Below, one piece after another: positions 1 through 9,528 of a DNA stretch of 21,514 bases. A model generated the notes under the pieces. The model was given only the letters and a program-made list of their open reading frames with translations. It ran no database searches and was not told where the DNA came from. The DNA lies in assembly GCA_013368375.1 (NCBI GenBank), contig JAACJP010000157.1, positions 1 through 21,514 of the forward strand, written 5' to 3'. Every line of letters begins with the position of its first letter. Within the stretch, counting starts at the first letter, position 1. Made by a program: the position numbers and the translations under genes. This DNA comes from Tricholomella constricta. Its lineage: Eukaryota > Basidiomycota > Agaricomycetes > Agaricales > Lyophyllaceae.

Positions 1-166
1 GACTTCGACCGCTTTAGACGTACTTCGAGCGCGCCGCGTCGATTTAGTTGGCGAGGTTTTATGGGATAGTACGGAGAGCGAGGCTGAAGAACACGATAGG
101 GATGGGGATTTTGAAGACGGAAGCGATGGAGTCGCGGAGGGCGGGGTTGTTGGCGACAGTGCTTGA
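1..166 (+). CDS. C-terminal end of a gene cut by the left edge; acidic tail
   Basis: Frame 2 is open from the first base to a TGA at 164-166, giving about 54 residues. The first part has a helical, Arg/Leu-rich character (LRARRVDLVGEVLW) and then turns into a strongly acidic stretch (DSTESEAEEHDRDGDFEDG). This layout, a helix followed by a short acidic tail, is what the last exon of gene A (515-2386) ends with. It would also continue naturally from the point where gene B (20650 onward) is cut by the right edge. I therefore infer that it is the tail of another family member in tandem with gene A. Sequence identity to A is weak, so this is inference from layout, not from alignment. Gene A's upstream element begins only about 190 bases after the stop. 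Confidence 0.45.
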   Translation, partial: TSTALDVLRARRVDLVGEVLWDSTESEAEEHDRDGDFEDGSDGVAEGGVVGDSA

Positions 167-307
167 TGACTTGGGTCGTCGGTGTTTGGTCGTTCTTGGT
201 CGCGTTTGTACCGCCTTACGTATGCGCAAGTTGTACTCGTCCTGACGTTTGGTCGTCCTCGTGTACCCGATTCTGGGTTGTTGGTCCATGTGCGTGTTGT
301 CTGGGCG

Positions 308-361
308 TCTATGTGAGCGCCATGTGAGAGCCATGTGGGTGCCATGTGAGTGCCATGTCTC
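308..361 (+). repeat. 11-bp tandem repeat, about five units
   Basis: Five consecutive 11-bp units starting at 308, 319, 330, 341 and 352 match GCCATGTGAGT with one to three changes each; the last is incomplete. The array abuts the conserved element at 358-397 and lies between the left-edge gene tail and gene A. Period 11 is close to one helical turn, so the repeated face would be presented on one side of the DNA; whether a protein uses it is unknown. Confidence 0.75.
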
Positions 362-397
362 TCCTCCTTACTTGAAATCCCGACTGTCCTCAGGCGG
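358..397 (+). promoter_or_regulatory. Conserved upstream element with hairpin, copy 1 (gene A)
   Basis: A pyrimidine-rich block, TCTCCTCCTTACTTGAAAT (360-378), is followed by a 7-bp arm CCGACTG (380-386), loop TCCT (387-390) and arm CAGGCGG (391-397). The arms pair except for one mismatch. The same 19-bp block and the same hairpin, there perfect, occur at 20472-20509 upstream of gene B. In both places the element lies 150-180 bases before the start codon of a related gene on the same strand, so a promoter or 5' leader role is inferred. It could instead be residual homology from the duplication that produced the two genes. Confidence 0.55.
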
Positions 398-514
398 CCT
401 TGGTCTGGGCGTGTCGCGTGTGTGGCGTGGGATGTTGGGGTGGCAGTGCCAAAAGATTTGTCGTCGCGTCCGCTGGTTCAACTTCTCAGTTTTTTCTTCG
501 TCTATTCCCTCCCT

Positions 515-2386
515 ATGTCGTCTTCCCTTCCTGCCAACATTCTCGCTGAACTAAAGGAGGACTGGCTGCACTGGTTGGCCCTTCCTGTCGATCTGCCACC
601 TCATGAGCGCGTCCCTTTACTGGAGGACCTGCGCACTGGTCTTCATCGGCTGCATCAGCAGGCGCCTGGGCCCGACCGGGTGGTCTGGGAGGCGGAATCG
701 ATGGCGAAGCGCGTCATTTGGGGTTGTATCCGTCGTGACGCCGCCTTGGCTGAGCGTTTTTTTGTCTTTCGTCCTTCTGACCTGCCTCTGGTACGTTCGC
801 TCCCTCTCTTCGTCGCTTTTTCTTTGTCCCTAGCTGGTGTGTGACGCGTCTGATAGGAGGATACCGTTCCGGCGTCGCGGGTGCGTTCTTCCCAGTGGGA
901 CGCCGTTCCCTTGAGACGCAAGAGGACTCGGTGGGGCGCGCCGCTGGCGCCTGCGGCGGTTCCGGTCGATGCCGCAGTCGGCGTGGGGGGGGAGCAGGGT
1001 GCGTGCGCGGACGACGGTGATTTGGGTGACGTGATGGAGCAGGCGGTTGAGGAAGCGTCGGGGACCGACCGGGGCCACTCGATGCCTCGGACCGACCGGG
1101 GCCACTCGGTGCCTCTTCTGGCGGATGGGTCGTCGCCTCCTCGAGTCGTTCAGCCGTCTCGTCCCCGGCCGCGACCGACAGGCCGGGAGATGCACGAGGA
1201 GCCTGAGGTTGTGATGGAGGTGGCCCGGTCTGGTGAGGAGGCGGAATCGGAAGAGGAGGCGCATCTGAGCGCGTCGTCGATAGGCGAATCGGTTCGTCTT
1301 GGGCTTCCTTTTCTGTCGTTGGCTCCACGCTGATTTCGGTGCAGGAGGTAGCGTTACGTCGCTCCGCGCGTCGGCCGAGTAAGTGGGGGCCGTCCTTCTC
1401 CTCTGTCTTCTGTCCCGTGAGTGGCCGGCCCCTGACTTCGTCCTCAGGCAGGAAATCGAAGGTGGAGGTACTCGTTCCTCCCTTCCACCTCAAGCGTAAA
1501 TGCACGGCGGACGTTGACGACGATGCTGCGACGCCGGCGCCCAAAAGGGCAAAGGGGAAGCGCCGAGGGGCAGCCACCGAGGAGCGCGTCGCGCTGTTGA
1601 AGAAGGCGGGGTGGTTCGAGCGCGAGACGCCCGTAAGTGTTCTCGTGTTTGTCTTCGGGGATCGTGTACTGAAATCCCTCTGTTTCTTTGAAGTGCAATC
1701 GCTGTAGTAAGCAGGGAGTGGCTTGCCCCCAGAACCCCGATTGCGGCTCCTGTCTCCGCTGCCAGGCGCAGCGGAAAGGGTGTTTCTCGCTTTCCAGGGC
1801 GGCAACATCTGCTGCTGCCTCCGGGCGTCCTCGGCGACGCGCAGCGGTAGGTGGGGTGGCGGCGAATTTCGACGAGGAGGGCGAGGCAGGAGCTGCCCCG
1901 CACGAGTCGGACTCGGTTCTCCCGTTTCCCATCGTGAAGGGCGAGCACATCCGGGGGGCCTCTCTGCGTGCTGCGGCGGTTCGGGCGGAAATGGGGGTTG
2001 TTGGGTCCGAATTTCTCCACGGTGAACACGTCCCGCTCGGGGTGCGCGACGCGGTGGCGGAAGCGCATGAGATGCTCGGACGTGATCCCCTGGGTGTACA
2101 GTCGCTCGTCGAGGCGTCTGATATCGTCGGTCTCCAGACACTCCGCGCTTCCCGCCATGCCGTGTTGCGCACCTTGGTACAGGAGGCCCATCTTGCTGCG
2201 GCCCGTCTGGAAGTCGCTCGGGACTCGTTAACCTATGCCCGACGACGGTTGACCGACACCGTGGCGGCCCTCGACGAGGTGGACGATCGGCTTGAACAAC
2301 TGTACGCCGAGGCTCAGGCTGAGGAGGAGGCTGCTGACGACGGCGCGGTTTGGGGTGGGATCGGTGGTTTTGGGACAGAAGAGTAG
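515..2386 (+). CDS. Gene A: Zn2Cys6-like cysteine-cluster protein with helical C-terminus
   Basis: Model: exons 515-790, 857-1291, 1345-1378, 1448-1632 and 1694-2386, all phases consistent, about 540 aa. Intron 1379-1447 (GTAAGT...CAG) is 69 nt and in frame, so it may be retained. Residues 1-92 carry a W-x2-W motif and an IW motif shared with gene B. Next comes a disordered basic/acidic region with a duplicated 9-residue unit and a nuclear-localisation-like KRAKGKRR. Residues 311-340 hold CX2CX6CX8CX2CX6C, the spacing of a fungal Zn2Cys6 binuclear cluster, with one extra Cys at 327. The last 110 residues are Ala/Leu/Arg/Glu-rich, probably coiled coil, ending acidic. The cluster suggests DNA binding, but it is central rather than N-terminal and I see no fungal transcription-factor middle domain, so the function is unknown. 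It converges on the integrase ORF. A pyrimidine-rich leader precedes the ATG at 515. Confidence 0.75.
1063..1116 (+). repeat. 27-bp in-frame tandem duplication in gene A
   Basis: Two adjacent 27-bp units (1063-1089 and 1090-1116) encode the nine-residue unit TDRGHSMPR / TDRGHSVPL in exon 2. Because the unit length is a multiple of three, the reading frame survives, as expected for slippage in a disordered linker. Confidence 0.8.
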
Positions 2387-2635
2387 AGGGACTAGTCGGG
2401 TTTAGTCGCGGGCGGGTTTCTTGGTGTCTTGGTTTTTTTCTTTCTTTTGTTTTTCTTGTTGTAAATTCGTTATTTTCTGGGCGCCCGCAAAATGGGCTAA
2501 GTATTGTAACAAGTCATGGTTTTTTCTTTTCGTGATCTGAAGTGTGAACAGGACTGAGTGGGGAGGGGGGGGAAGTTTGGAAGAGAAGTTGAGAAGTTTA
2601 AATAAATGGGTATACGGTTGACCGATTCGGACCGA
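2387..2635. other. Convergent intergenic region between gene A and the integrase ORF
   Basis: This is the shared 3' space of two converging genes. It contains a T-rich stretch (about 2430-2475), a second T-run at 2519-2529 and a G-run (about 2561-2572) that is a C-run on the other strand. No coding potential or hairpin of note was seen. Polyadenylation signals are probably here but cannot be pinpointed. Confidence 0.5.
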
Positions 2636-4426
2636 TCAGCTCTGTTCGTCTTCCGACCCTGAATCGTTGATTTCCGTTTCAGGTCGGTCCTCGTCGTCGG
2701 TGAGCGTGGTCGCTTCTAGTTCTCGGAGGCGCTGTGTGTCAATATCCAGTGCGCTGTCGGGCAAGGGAATATGGTTTCGTGCGAAGTATGGGGTGAGTCG
2801 GAACGCTGCCACGGGTCGGTGTAAGACCGTACCGTCGAGTTCGCAGACTATGTACGCGCCGCCGCGGTTACGGGAGATCACCACTAGTGGTCCTAGATAC
2901 CTAGGTCGCATCTTGCGGTTGAGCGACTTCTCGACTTTAGTGTTTCGCATGAGGATGAGGTCCCCACGTTTAAAATTGTAGTCGCGAAGGGTCCTGGCAT
3001 GTTTCAGTTCGAAGCGAAGCGCTGCTTGTCACCTCGCCTTGTAGACGTCTGAATGCAGTCGGTCCAGGTCGGTTGAGCGCTTCTGTAACGCGATCGCTCG
3101 GCGCGTCAATAGGTCGGTAGATGACAGGATGGAGTCGGGCGGTGGTTGCATATATGTAGCTTCGACGATATCGAGTGGTAATAGAGGATGGGTGCCCGTT
3201 GCGGCGTAATAAGGGGAGCATCCCATTCGTTTGCAGATTGTGACTCGTTCGGCCCAGAAGACTGAATAGGCAGACTGTGACCATTTGTTTTCGTTTCCAT
3301 CGGCTGCTTTGAAGAGCGACTGCCTGACGTCGAAGTGGGGTCGTTCGACCAGACCATTGGCTTTAGAGTTGTAACCCGAGATGCGGATATTATGTATGTG
3401 ATATTTCTTCGTGAGGTGTTCGGCTGCTTTGATGAACGCTGGCCCGTTGTCGGTTACGATCTCGCGTAGCCCTCCCCACCGGCAGATGATGTCTTCGTAC
3501 ATCCAATCGCCCAGGGTGCGACTGTTTTCTTTCCGGAGAGCGCGCCATTCTGGGAAGTGGATGAGGGAGCAGCGGCCTTGGACAATGTATTTGAAACCGT
3601 TAGATGGTGGGAGGTGCATGGTGTCGATGTACATTTTCGCGAAGAGTGGTGCCGGTGTCGCGACGGTCGGAGGTATGAGTACTTTGGTCGTCTGTTGGAT
3701 CTGACATATGTGGCACGTCTGAACATACCATACCACGTCGGCCCGCACGTTGGGCCACCAGAAGCGCTCAAGTAGGGTCGCGCGAGTCGCATAGAAACGC
3801 TTGTGTCCCAGGTTGTCGTGTATTGCTCGTAGGATCGCTAGTCGTGCCTCGGGACGAGCGACTAATTTATGTGCGCCTTGTCTGTCTCTCCTCCAAAGTC
3901 GCGTTCCGTCCAGGAAGAATCCGGTGGCGTAGCGGATGAAGGTCGCGTACTGATCATCCGACATGTCTTCTGGGCGCCTGAGATCAGTCAACCACTGTCT
4001 GACGGTATTTATGCGTTGGTCTTGGTTTGTAGCAGCGTCGGTTCTGGGTACGTCGTCGTATGTCATGCTAGTCTGGTCCGAGTTTGGGTCTATTATTCCT
4101 GTTTCGTCGTCGGTACGGATTCGGGGCTGTCGTGGGGAGTCGGTTGTAGCTTCGTAGGCTGTTGAGTCTGGTGGTATCGCGTTCCCTACTACCATCTCCT
4201 CCTTACTTGAGATTTGAGCCATAGTCTGTGGTTTTGTTCGGCAACAATGTGCTCGGCCCCCGAGGGGGTTTTGCACGAGTAGGCGGACCGCTGGAAACGG
4301 TAACTGCAGGAGAGAAGTTAGTAAGTAATTTTCCCTGGCAGGCCAAGTGGCCCCCATCTCGGGACTCCTTCCTTCCCCTTCGGGGACCTCAGTTCGTACG
4401 CTCAGCCAATGCTTAGAAGTTGACAT
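2636..4426 (-). pseudogene. Ty3/gypsy retrotransposon integrase, one in-frame stop
   Basis: The minus frame runs from ATG at 4426 to a stop at 2636, interrupted only by TGA at 3031-3029; the frame is identical on both sides. Residues 203-241 form the integrase zinc-binding domain, HX4HX29CX2C. The DDE core follows: D268 (YIDT), D326 (TDNGPAF) and E361 (GLVERPH), the last two 34 residues apart. After the stop the C-terminal integrase domain continues (KMRPRYLGPLVVISRN) with an acidic tail and no recognisable chromodomain. Gag, protease, reverse transcriptase and RNase H are absent, and no LTRs were found. The first 70-80 residues look unrelated to integrases; an internal ATG at 4222 may be the better start. 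This integrase type is common in Agaricomycete repeats. The stop is consistent with CGA to TGA. It is a decayed fragment, or less likely a retained single-domain gene with a recent nonsense change. Confidence 0.85.
4195..4213 (+). repeat. Third copy of the 19-bp block, inside the integrase ORF
   Basis: TCTCCTCCTTACTTGAGAT matches the 19-bp block at 360-378 and 20472-20490 with one change (G for A). On the minus strand it encodes ISSKEE just after the alternative start at 4222. The hairpin that follows the block in the other two copies is missing. Confidence 0.6.
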
Positions 4427-4885
4427 TTACTAGACTCAGCCGACACCTTAAGCTTCAAGGGCATTTGTAAACCTGAAGCTGGCCCACATAGTCAGCAAGT
4501 CTAGACAGCCTAAGCCAGTCTAGCGAAGCCTACTCACCAATAAGTCGGGGAAGAGACTAGTGTACGGAGCATCTTGTGCACGATAGACTTCTCAAGTAGC
4601 AGCGTATAAGCAATACAGGGAGCCTATGAAGTGTAAAGTAAATGTAGAGATTCAAACTGCAAGTCCGTAAGTCAACGTAGCCTATGAAACGACAAGTAAG
4701 CAGTCTAGCCAAGCCAATCATTCCACAAGTTAAAGCTATCTAGTCGGCGTATCCAGCCTGATAAATAAGTCAACCTATCATCTGAAAAATCCTTCTGTCA
4801 AGTCATTTCAAGCGTAATCAGCCGAAGCAGCCTGTGAAGTTAGTTAACGATCCAAAACTTTCAACAGAATATAACATACATCTTT
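4427..4885. other. Gene-free spacer with degenerate short repeats
   Basis: There are no ORFs of note on either strand. Short motifs recur: AGCCTRTGAA at 4621, 4679 and 4829; GTCTAGCSAAGCC near 4518 and 4701; and many AAGTC and TCTAG words. It separates the integrase ORF from the 3' end of the next minus-strand gene and probably contains that gene's 3' untranslated region. It looks like a decayed tandem repeat rather than a functional sequence. Confidence 0.45.
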
Positions 4886-7170
4886 TCAAGCCGCCACGTA
4901 GTGCCATCTCTCTGATAAGTTGTGACGCTTAGCCGGAGCCTGTTTCGCGATGGGCGTGTCCGAGACATCCCGAGTAGAGGGGGCCTTGCGCTTCCGGCTG
5001 CTGCGGCGAGGCTCTTCTTCGAGCTGAGTGGTAGTTGATGCAGGAGTGGGCAATGTTGGAGTACCCGTCAAGGGTGCGGCGGCGACGGCTGTGGGTAGAG
5101 ATTCGACTGCAGCTGGCGTGTAGACTGCCGGGGGCTGGAAAACTGGCGCAGAGTTAGTGTTCACTATGGCCACCGGGCCCCTCAAAGCAGCGGCGACACC
5201 CTTCCCACCACGCCTACCACCGCCGCGTTTTCCACCGCGCCCACGTCTTCCTCCACGCTCCGACCCCAAGGCGCTTCCAGTGTTATCGGAAGACTCCAAG
5301 GTTTCGGCGTTGGAATCGGCCTCGGGTGTAGAAATGGTGTCTTGTAGTCTGTTCACAGCGGTATCGGTGTCTCCGCCGCTATTTGTGATCGTCGGGACGT
5401 GGGCGTGGGCGGACGTAGTAGTGGTCGTGGTGGTGTTCTCGCCTCCGCCGTCACCTGTATCCGGGGGGGTGGCGAGAACAGGAGTCGACACTGAGTCAGG
5501 GGCGCTGTCACGAAGTATTGGCGGTGAGAAATTGGCGAGAGGAGGGGAACGTGTGATGGCAGCAGGAGCGGGTTGTTGGGAGGGCAATGTCTCAATATTC
5601 TCATTGTCATCATCGTTGTCATTGTTATCATTGTCAAAGTCGTCGTCTGACAGCGACATCGGCTTTGAGAACTGTAAAATGTTGTGGGATCGGTTTTGGG
5701 CATCGAAAAATGCCGTGTACAATCGAAGAGCGTCCGTTGCCTTCATTACTTTGGGATTGAGGCTCGGAAAATCGGCAAACGTGTTGCAATGGGTGAGTCT
5801 GACAGAGTCCCGCGTCGATGTACCAAGGACATCCCAAGGGACTGTAGTTGAGTTCGAGACTTCTGCAATAAACGAAGCTCATTAGTAAAATAGATTGGCT
5901 CGTGGTCATCATCGACTTACTCCAGGCCATTTCGATGTATTCCGCCAGAAGGTGGCGACAGCTGGCGACAGGGATACTCTCGGGGTCTAAGGATGGCAGG
6001 ATGGGGTATCCATCCTCGTTCAAGATGATGGTGAGCTTGACTGGCTTCACTGCGGACTCTATGGGAGTGATCGCTTCGGGACGCTTGACTGTCAGAAAGG
6101 GTCCATCAGTCCCGGCGCACAACAACAACGGCAGGAAAAGAAATACCTGGCAATGCGCCCTCTGCGAACCATCGAAACTCGTTGCGGAAGTCTTTGAAAT
6201 TGGCACATTGATCAGCGAAAGTCGCCGATTGAGCATTGTTGGATACGGTGCCGCTATCAAGACATCAGAATGTGAGGGAAGATGGCCAGTAGTTAACGTA
6301 CTTGAAGGTCTTGAGGTCACCCGCCTTGTTGCGATAGGCGCCTTGCAGGAAGAACATGACATCACCATGCCCTCCCCAGTTCCAGCCGCACATGCCACGC
6401 AGTGCCTCCGTGGCCGTTGGCAATAAAGAATTCTGTTGACTGTATAGATGATGGATGAGCCGTGCTTCAAGGCAAATGTCAGGATACCCGTACTCATGCA
6501 AATGTATGCTCAGCGCTCGGGGGGCGTTTCAAATTCTCCTTCAAAATCGCCGCTTCCTCCTCATATTCAGCACGAGCCTTGTCGTCAAGTTCATTGAAGA
6601 GTTCGTGCTTGAATTTCCGGTGCAGGGTAAGATTGCCTTCTCTGGTCGATTGGCCAGTTTCACTGCGCTCCTTATTGATCATGTCTCGAATATCGGCTTG
6701 CTTGGTTTTGGCGAATAAATCGACGGCGCTTGTTGCACGTGGAGCTTTGCTGGATGTCGAGGGTGCCGGCACCTCAACGTTCGTATTCGTGTTGTTAACG
6801 AACCATTTCTTCAGTTTCTAAATAACATAATTAAACACGGAATGCCCGACGGAGAAAAAAAGCTTACATGTTTGAGTGATTCGAGATTTGGACCGTCAGG
6901 GCCAGTGGAGTTGAATTGCTGGATGAAGAGAGGATATACGAGACGGAGGACCCAGTCCCCCTTGTCGCCCTTCACCTGCCCAGTCCCTCGAGGGCCAGTG
7001 GCTTTCTGAGTGAGCTTGTCAACGAACTCCTGATACTGTGGAAGGTGAGAGAGCAGGAGGGCTTTCTCCTCCTTGCTGAAAGCTCCTTGATTGGGACGTG
7101 GAGCTGCTGCCGTAGACGTAGGCGGGTCGAGCGGAAGGCCAGAGTTGGCAGGGTCAGGGGGATTTTCCAT
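4886..7170 (-). CDS. Six-exon protein of an uncharacterised Agaricomycete family; damaged intron-2 donor
   Basis: Exons on the minus strand: 7170-6868, 6817-6498, 6439-6302, 6253-6147, 6088-5921 and 5862-4886; total 2013 nt, about 670 aa, all phases consistent. The N-terminal half has FSKEEKALLLSHLPQYQEF, then KLKKWFVNNTN at residues 102-112, then a helical segment ending EYEEEAAILKENLKR. Exon 3 encodes GMCGWNWGGHGDVMFFLQGA. I recognise this layout as a multicopy mushroom family of unknown function, often seen as a ~300-residue conserved region with a variable tail. The tail here is disordered: an Asp/Asn-rich run, a Pro/Thr-rich region, an RGG-like block (RGRGGKRGGGRRGG) suggesting nucleic-acid binding, and a basic end. 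Intron 2 begins AT (6497-6496) instead of GT; unspliced, a TGA stops the protein after residue 207. It may therefore be a young pseudogene. Confidence 0.7.
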
Positions 7171-7568
7171 GACAGGTATAGCGAGGGGAGTGCGAAAGCC
7201 TGCGAAATTGCGAGAGCTGTCTTTTTAGCCCCGAGTCCGCTTTGACTGTGGCATTTCGAACAACAACCGTGGAGAGGTCCACGCTTGGAGGGCCATCCTA
7301 AGGTAGGGCCATCCTCAGGTCAAAGCTGTGGCGGCGGGCAAAGCAGCATTTCCAGCTTTAGCCTAATGTCGATGATTATTGATTAGTTTAGTGCAAAGGT
7401 AGATAAAAGCCGTACATTGAGTAGCTCGTTCCGTCCCGGGGGGGGAGACAAGGCCAAGGTATCGTCGAGGGTCAAATTGTGCCGTCACTCGAATTAAGGT
7501 TGGAGAAAGACAATAGAAGGATAAGCCTTCCTTGTGAAGAACATATTGTAAGTAAGGAGAATTTGTAA
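7171..7568. other. Intergenic region upstream of the 670-aa gene
   Basis: This lies between two minus-strand genes and should contain the promoter of the one at 7170. A 15-bp word, GGGCCATCCTAAGGT, is repeated with one change at 7290 and 7306, and there is a G-run near 7439-7447. No convincing TATA box or ORF was seen. Confidence 0.4.
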
Positions 7569-8670
7569 TTAGTGGGCCCGTGCTTTGCCCTTGCGAATGG
7601 TATTGTAAAGATGGAATATTGTATCGAAGCAGGGAGGGGAAACTACGGTAGCGTATTTCAGAAAAAAAGCTTGCTCCGCGAAATCAACTGCGAGGGGCTC
7701 CGCCCAACGATGCTCGAGCCATTCAGGCCATCCTCCTGAGTAGAGTTCCAGTGTATTCCCGAGCTCGACCCCGTACACTCCGAGCTCGACCTTGAAGTCC
7801 AGCAGATGGACGCTGTGATCGCCACGTCAAGGAAAGACAGCTATCTCAACGTGGCTGTGGGCATCCTGTAGACAGCTCAGTAACAAATCGACCAGATGAT
7901 TATTCGAACTGACCGATTTCCAGATAAAGAGTCGCACACCACATGTAAAGTCCCTATCATTTAGAGCATAACCAGTGACAGTGTTGTTCGAACGTTGTGC
8001 GGGCCGAATGGGGGAAGATGCAACAAGAGTGGCAGACGACGAGGGAAAGTCGTCATACGTAGGACTCATCGGTGGAGACAAACTCCAGCTAGCCGCCTGC
8101 GGAGAAGGTGGAGCCCGACTGGGTACTGATGAGGTCGAAAGTGGCTGGACGGGCCCTGTTCGGTTTGTGCGCCGGGGCTGAGGTTGGAGCTCCTCACGAA
8201 TATTGAACTATGCTGCCAACTCGGTGACATCATGGAGGATCTCCGCGTCTAACGAGGTATGTGTTAGCCAAGTGAACGTCCAGGGCGCATTCTTCTTCTT
8301 CTACATGTCGATCAAATCAGGCGAAATGTTAGACGCACTAGAAAATGCCACTTACCACCATCTGGAACCACCGCCCGATGTTTGAGTGCTCCAAGACGTC
8401 TCCCTTCCCCGAGGCTGATTTTCCCGTGCACACTTGTGGCGTTTGGTAGACCCAACCGTGGACTCGGCGCTGCTCGTTGTACAGTGCCGCAAGGAATTCG
8501 ATAGCTTTCGTGATCCGCTCTTCGTTGACTTTGTTGGCAGCAGATTTATTCAGGCCATGGAGTGCTGGGTCGGCTTCGGTGAAGGGTCCAAAGCGATGGG
8601 TGACAGGTAATCGTTGAGAGTAGGGGGCAGCTTGACGACGTCCTGTCGTAGAAGAAGCAGTGCGAGGCAT
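7569..8670 (-). pseudogene. Three-exon gene of unknown function with two in-frame stops
   Basis: Exons on the minus strand: 8670-8356, 8300-7914 and 7865-7569; introns of 55 and 48 nt with good GT-AG ends. Total 999 nt, about 332 codons before the stop. The frame stays open throughout except for TAG at 8210-8208 and TGA at 7829-7827. Reading through both stops gives continuous protein-like sequence (for example TWLTHTSLDAEILHDVTELA and LYSGGWPEWLEHRWAEPLAV), so these look like recent nonsense changes (CAG to TAG, CGA to TGA). The middle is Pro/Ser-rich; the C-terminus looks globular, with several Trp. No domain was recognised. If translated as it stands, the product would end after about 135 residues. 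It is transcribed in the same direction as the 670-aa gene downstream, with about 400 bases between them. Confidence 0.55.
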
Positions 8671-9023
8671 TAATAATAATAAGATGTCGACGTTATAGTC
8701 CTCACCGATCGTGCACCCTTTAAAGTTCCTTGAGAGGCTTTGGAAGGCCAAAGCAAGGCAGTCTGGGCCAGTCAAAGCAGAACAATATATCGTAATTGTA
8801 GGTACAAGCGCTCTAGATATAGACGATGGGCTAAATAACATAGAAATAAAAATAAAGGATTATAGCGATGATAGAAGTAAAAATTAGTACAATAGCGAAT
8901 TCAGCACATCGGCGGCACATCGGAATCCAATGCCCAAGGTGAGCGCCAGGCTGAAAAAAAATCCAGGGGCGGCCCGAGAAATAAAGCTGCTTGTGGTTGA
9001 CGAAGTGAGTGAGGAAAAGTAAT
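8671..9023. other. AT-rich spacer upstream of the 8670-7569 gene
   Basis: The stretch is AT-rich with a TAA/TAAT run just upstream of the start codon at 8670 and a low-complexity AAAT stretch near 8840-8885. It probably contains the minus-strand promoter. No coding sequence is supported. Confidence 0.35.
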
Positions 9024-9317
9024 CACTGCCGACACCAAGTCGAACAGGCGGGAGACGAACGTCTGGCCCGACGTTGATGGGAAAAGGCGGGGGTGCTTGA
9101 TCCATGGAGGCGGACGATCTACATGAGAGGAGGAGGGAGGATTCACTGCCGACGCCAAGTCGAGCAGGCGAGAGACGAACGTCTGTCCCGATGTTGACGG
9201 GAAAAGGCAGGGGTGCTTGATCCATGGAGGCGGACGATCTACACGAGAGGAGGAGGGAGGATTCACTGCCGACGCCAGGTCGAGCAGGTGGGAGATGAAC
9301 GTCTGCCCCGATGGTGA
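9024..9317. repeat. 120-bp tandem repeat, about 2.5 units
   Basis: Units start at 9024, 9144 and 9264 with a period of exactly 120 bp; units 1 and 2 differ at about 8 of 120 positions. The third unit fades out after about 9317. Since 120 is a multiple of three, the minus frame stays open and would encode a 40-residue repeat containing SCRSSASMDQAP and GVGSESSLLL, between 9327 and 8884. There is no ATG at the head of that frame and no splice site I could justify, so I call a DNA repeat rather than a gene. Confidence 0.85.
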
Positions 9318-9528
9318 TGAAGTTCAAGAGAATGGGAAGTCAAAAAGTGGTTGGCGTCCGCCTTGGCATTGTCGAAAGGTCACACGCTTGCTCAGCCACT
9401 GGGCCCAAGCGCGGAAAAATATTTTTCAAACTCAGCGCGCAAGTGCAGAGTCGACGACACATCTCCCTTCAGCATCATTCGCTGCATCCTCAACGCTGCA
9501 GCTGCTTGGCCCGATCTCCTCTGCCACC
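9318..9528. other. Spacer between two tandem arrays
   Basis: About 210 bases with no supported gene. Short open frames exist on the plus strand but lack start context and resemble nothing known to me. Confidence 0.3.

Noticed and set aside
714..2141. Long minus-strand frame of about 475 codons opposite gene A
   Set aside because: It is the complement of GC-rich coding exons, is Pro/Arg-rich without domain character, and crosses the well-supported introns of gene A.
358..4213. Gene A plus integrase as one LTR element bounded by the 19-bp blocks
   Set aside because: The blocks are only 19 bp, with no longer direct repeat, no primer-binding site seen, and the left-edge gene tail is followed directly by gene A without an integrase.
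4251..4390. Small GC hairpins (CCCCCGAGGGGG near 4256, CCCCTTCGGGG near 4376) as terminators
   Set aside because: Rho-independent terminators are bacterial; in this fungal setting they have no clear role and no T-run follows.
5157..5885. Plus-strand frame of 242 codons opposite the 670-aa gene
   Set aside because: It mirrors the low-complexity tail of the minus-strand gene and has a Ser/Val/Leu composition typical of antisense shadow frames.
5634..6497. Minus-strand frame of 287 codons overlapping exons 3-6 of the 670-aa gene
   Set aside because: It runs through four introns in the wrong frame; the spliced model gives conserved family motifs and consistent phases.
8884..9327. Minus-strand repetitive protein from the 120-bp array
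   Set aside because: There is no ATG at its head, no credible upstream exon, and the frame stays open simply because the unit is a multiple of three.
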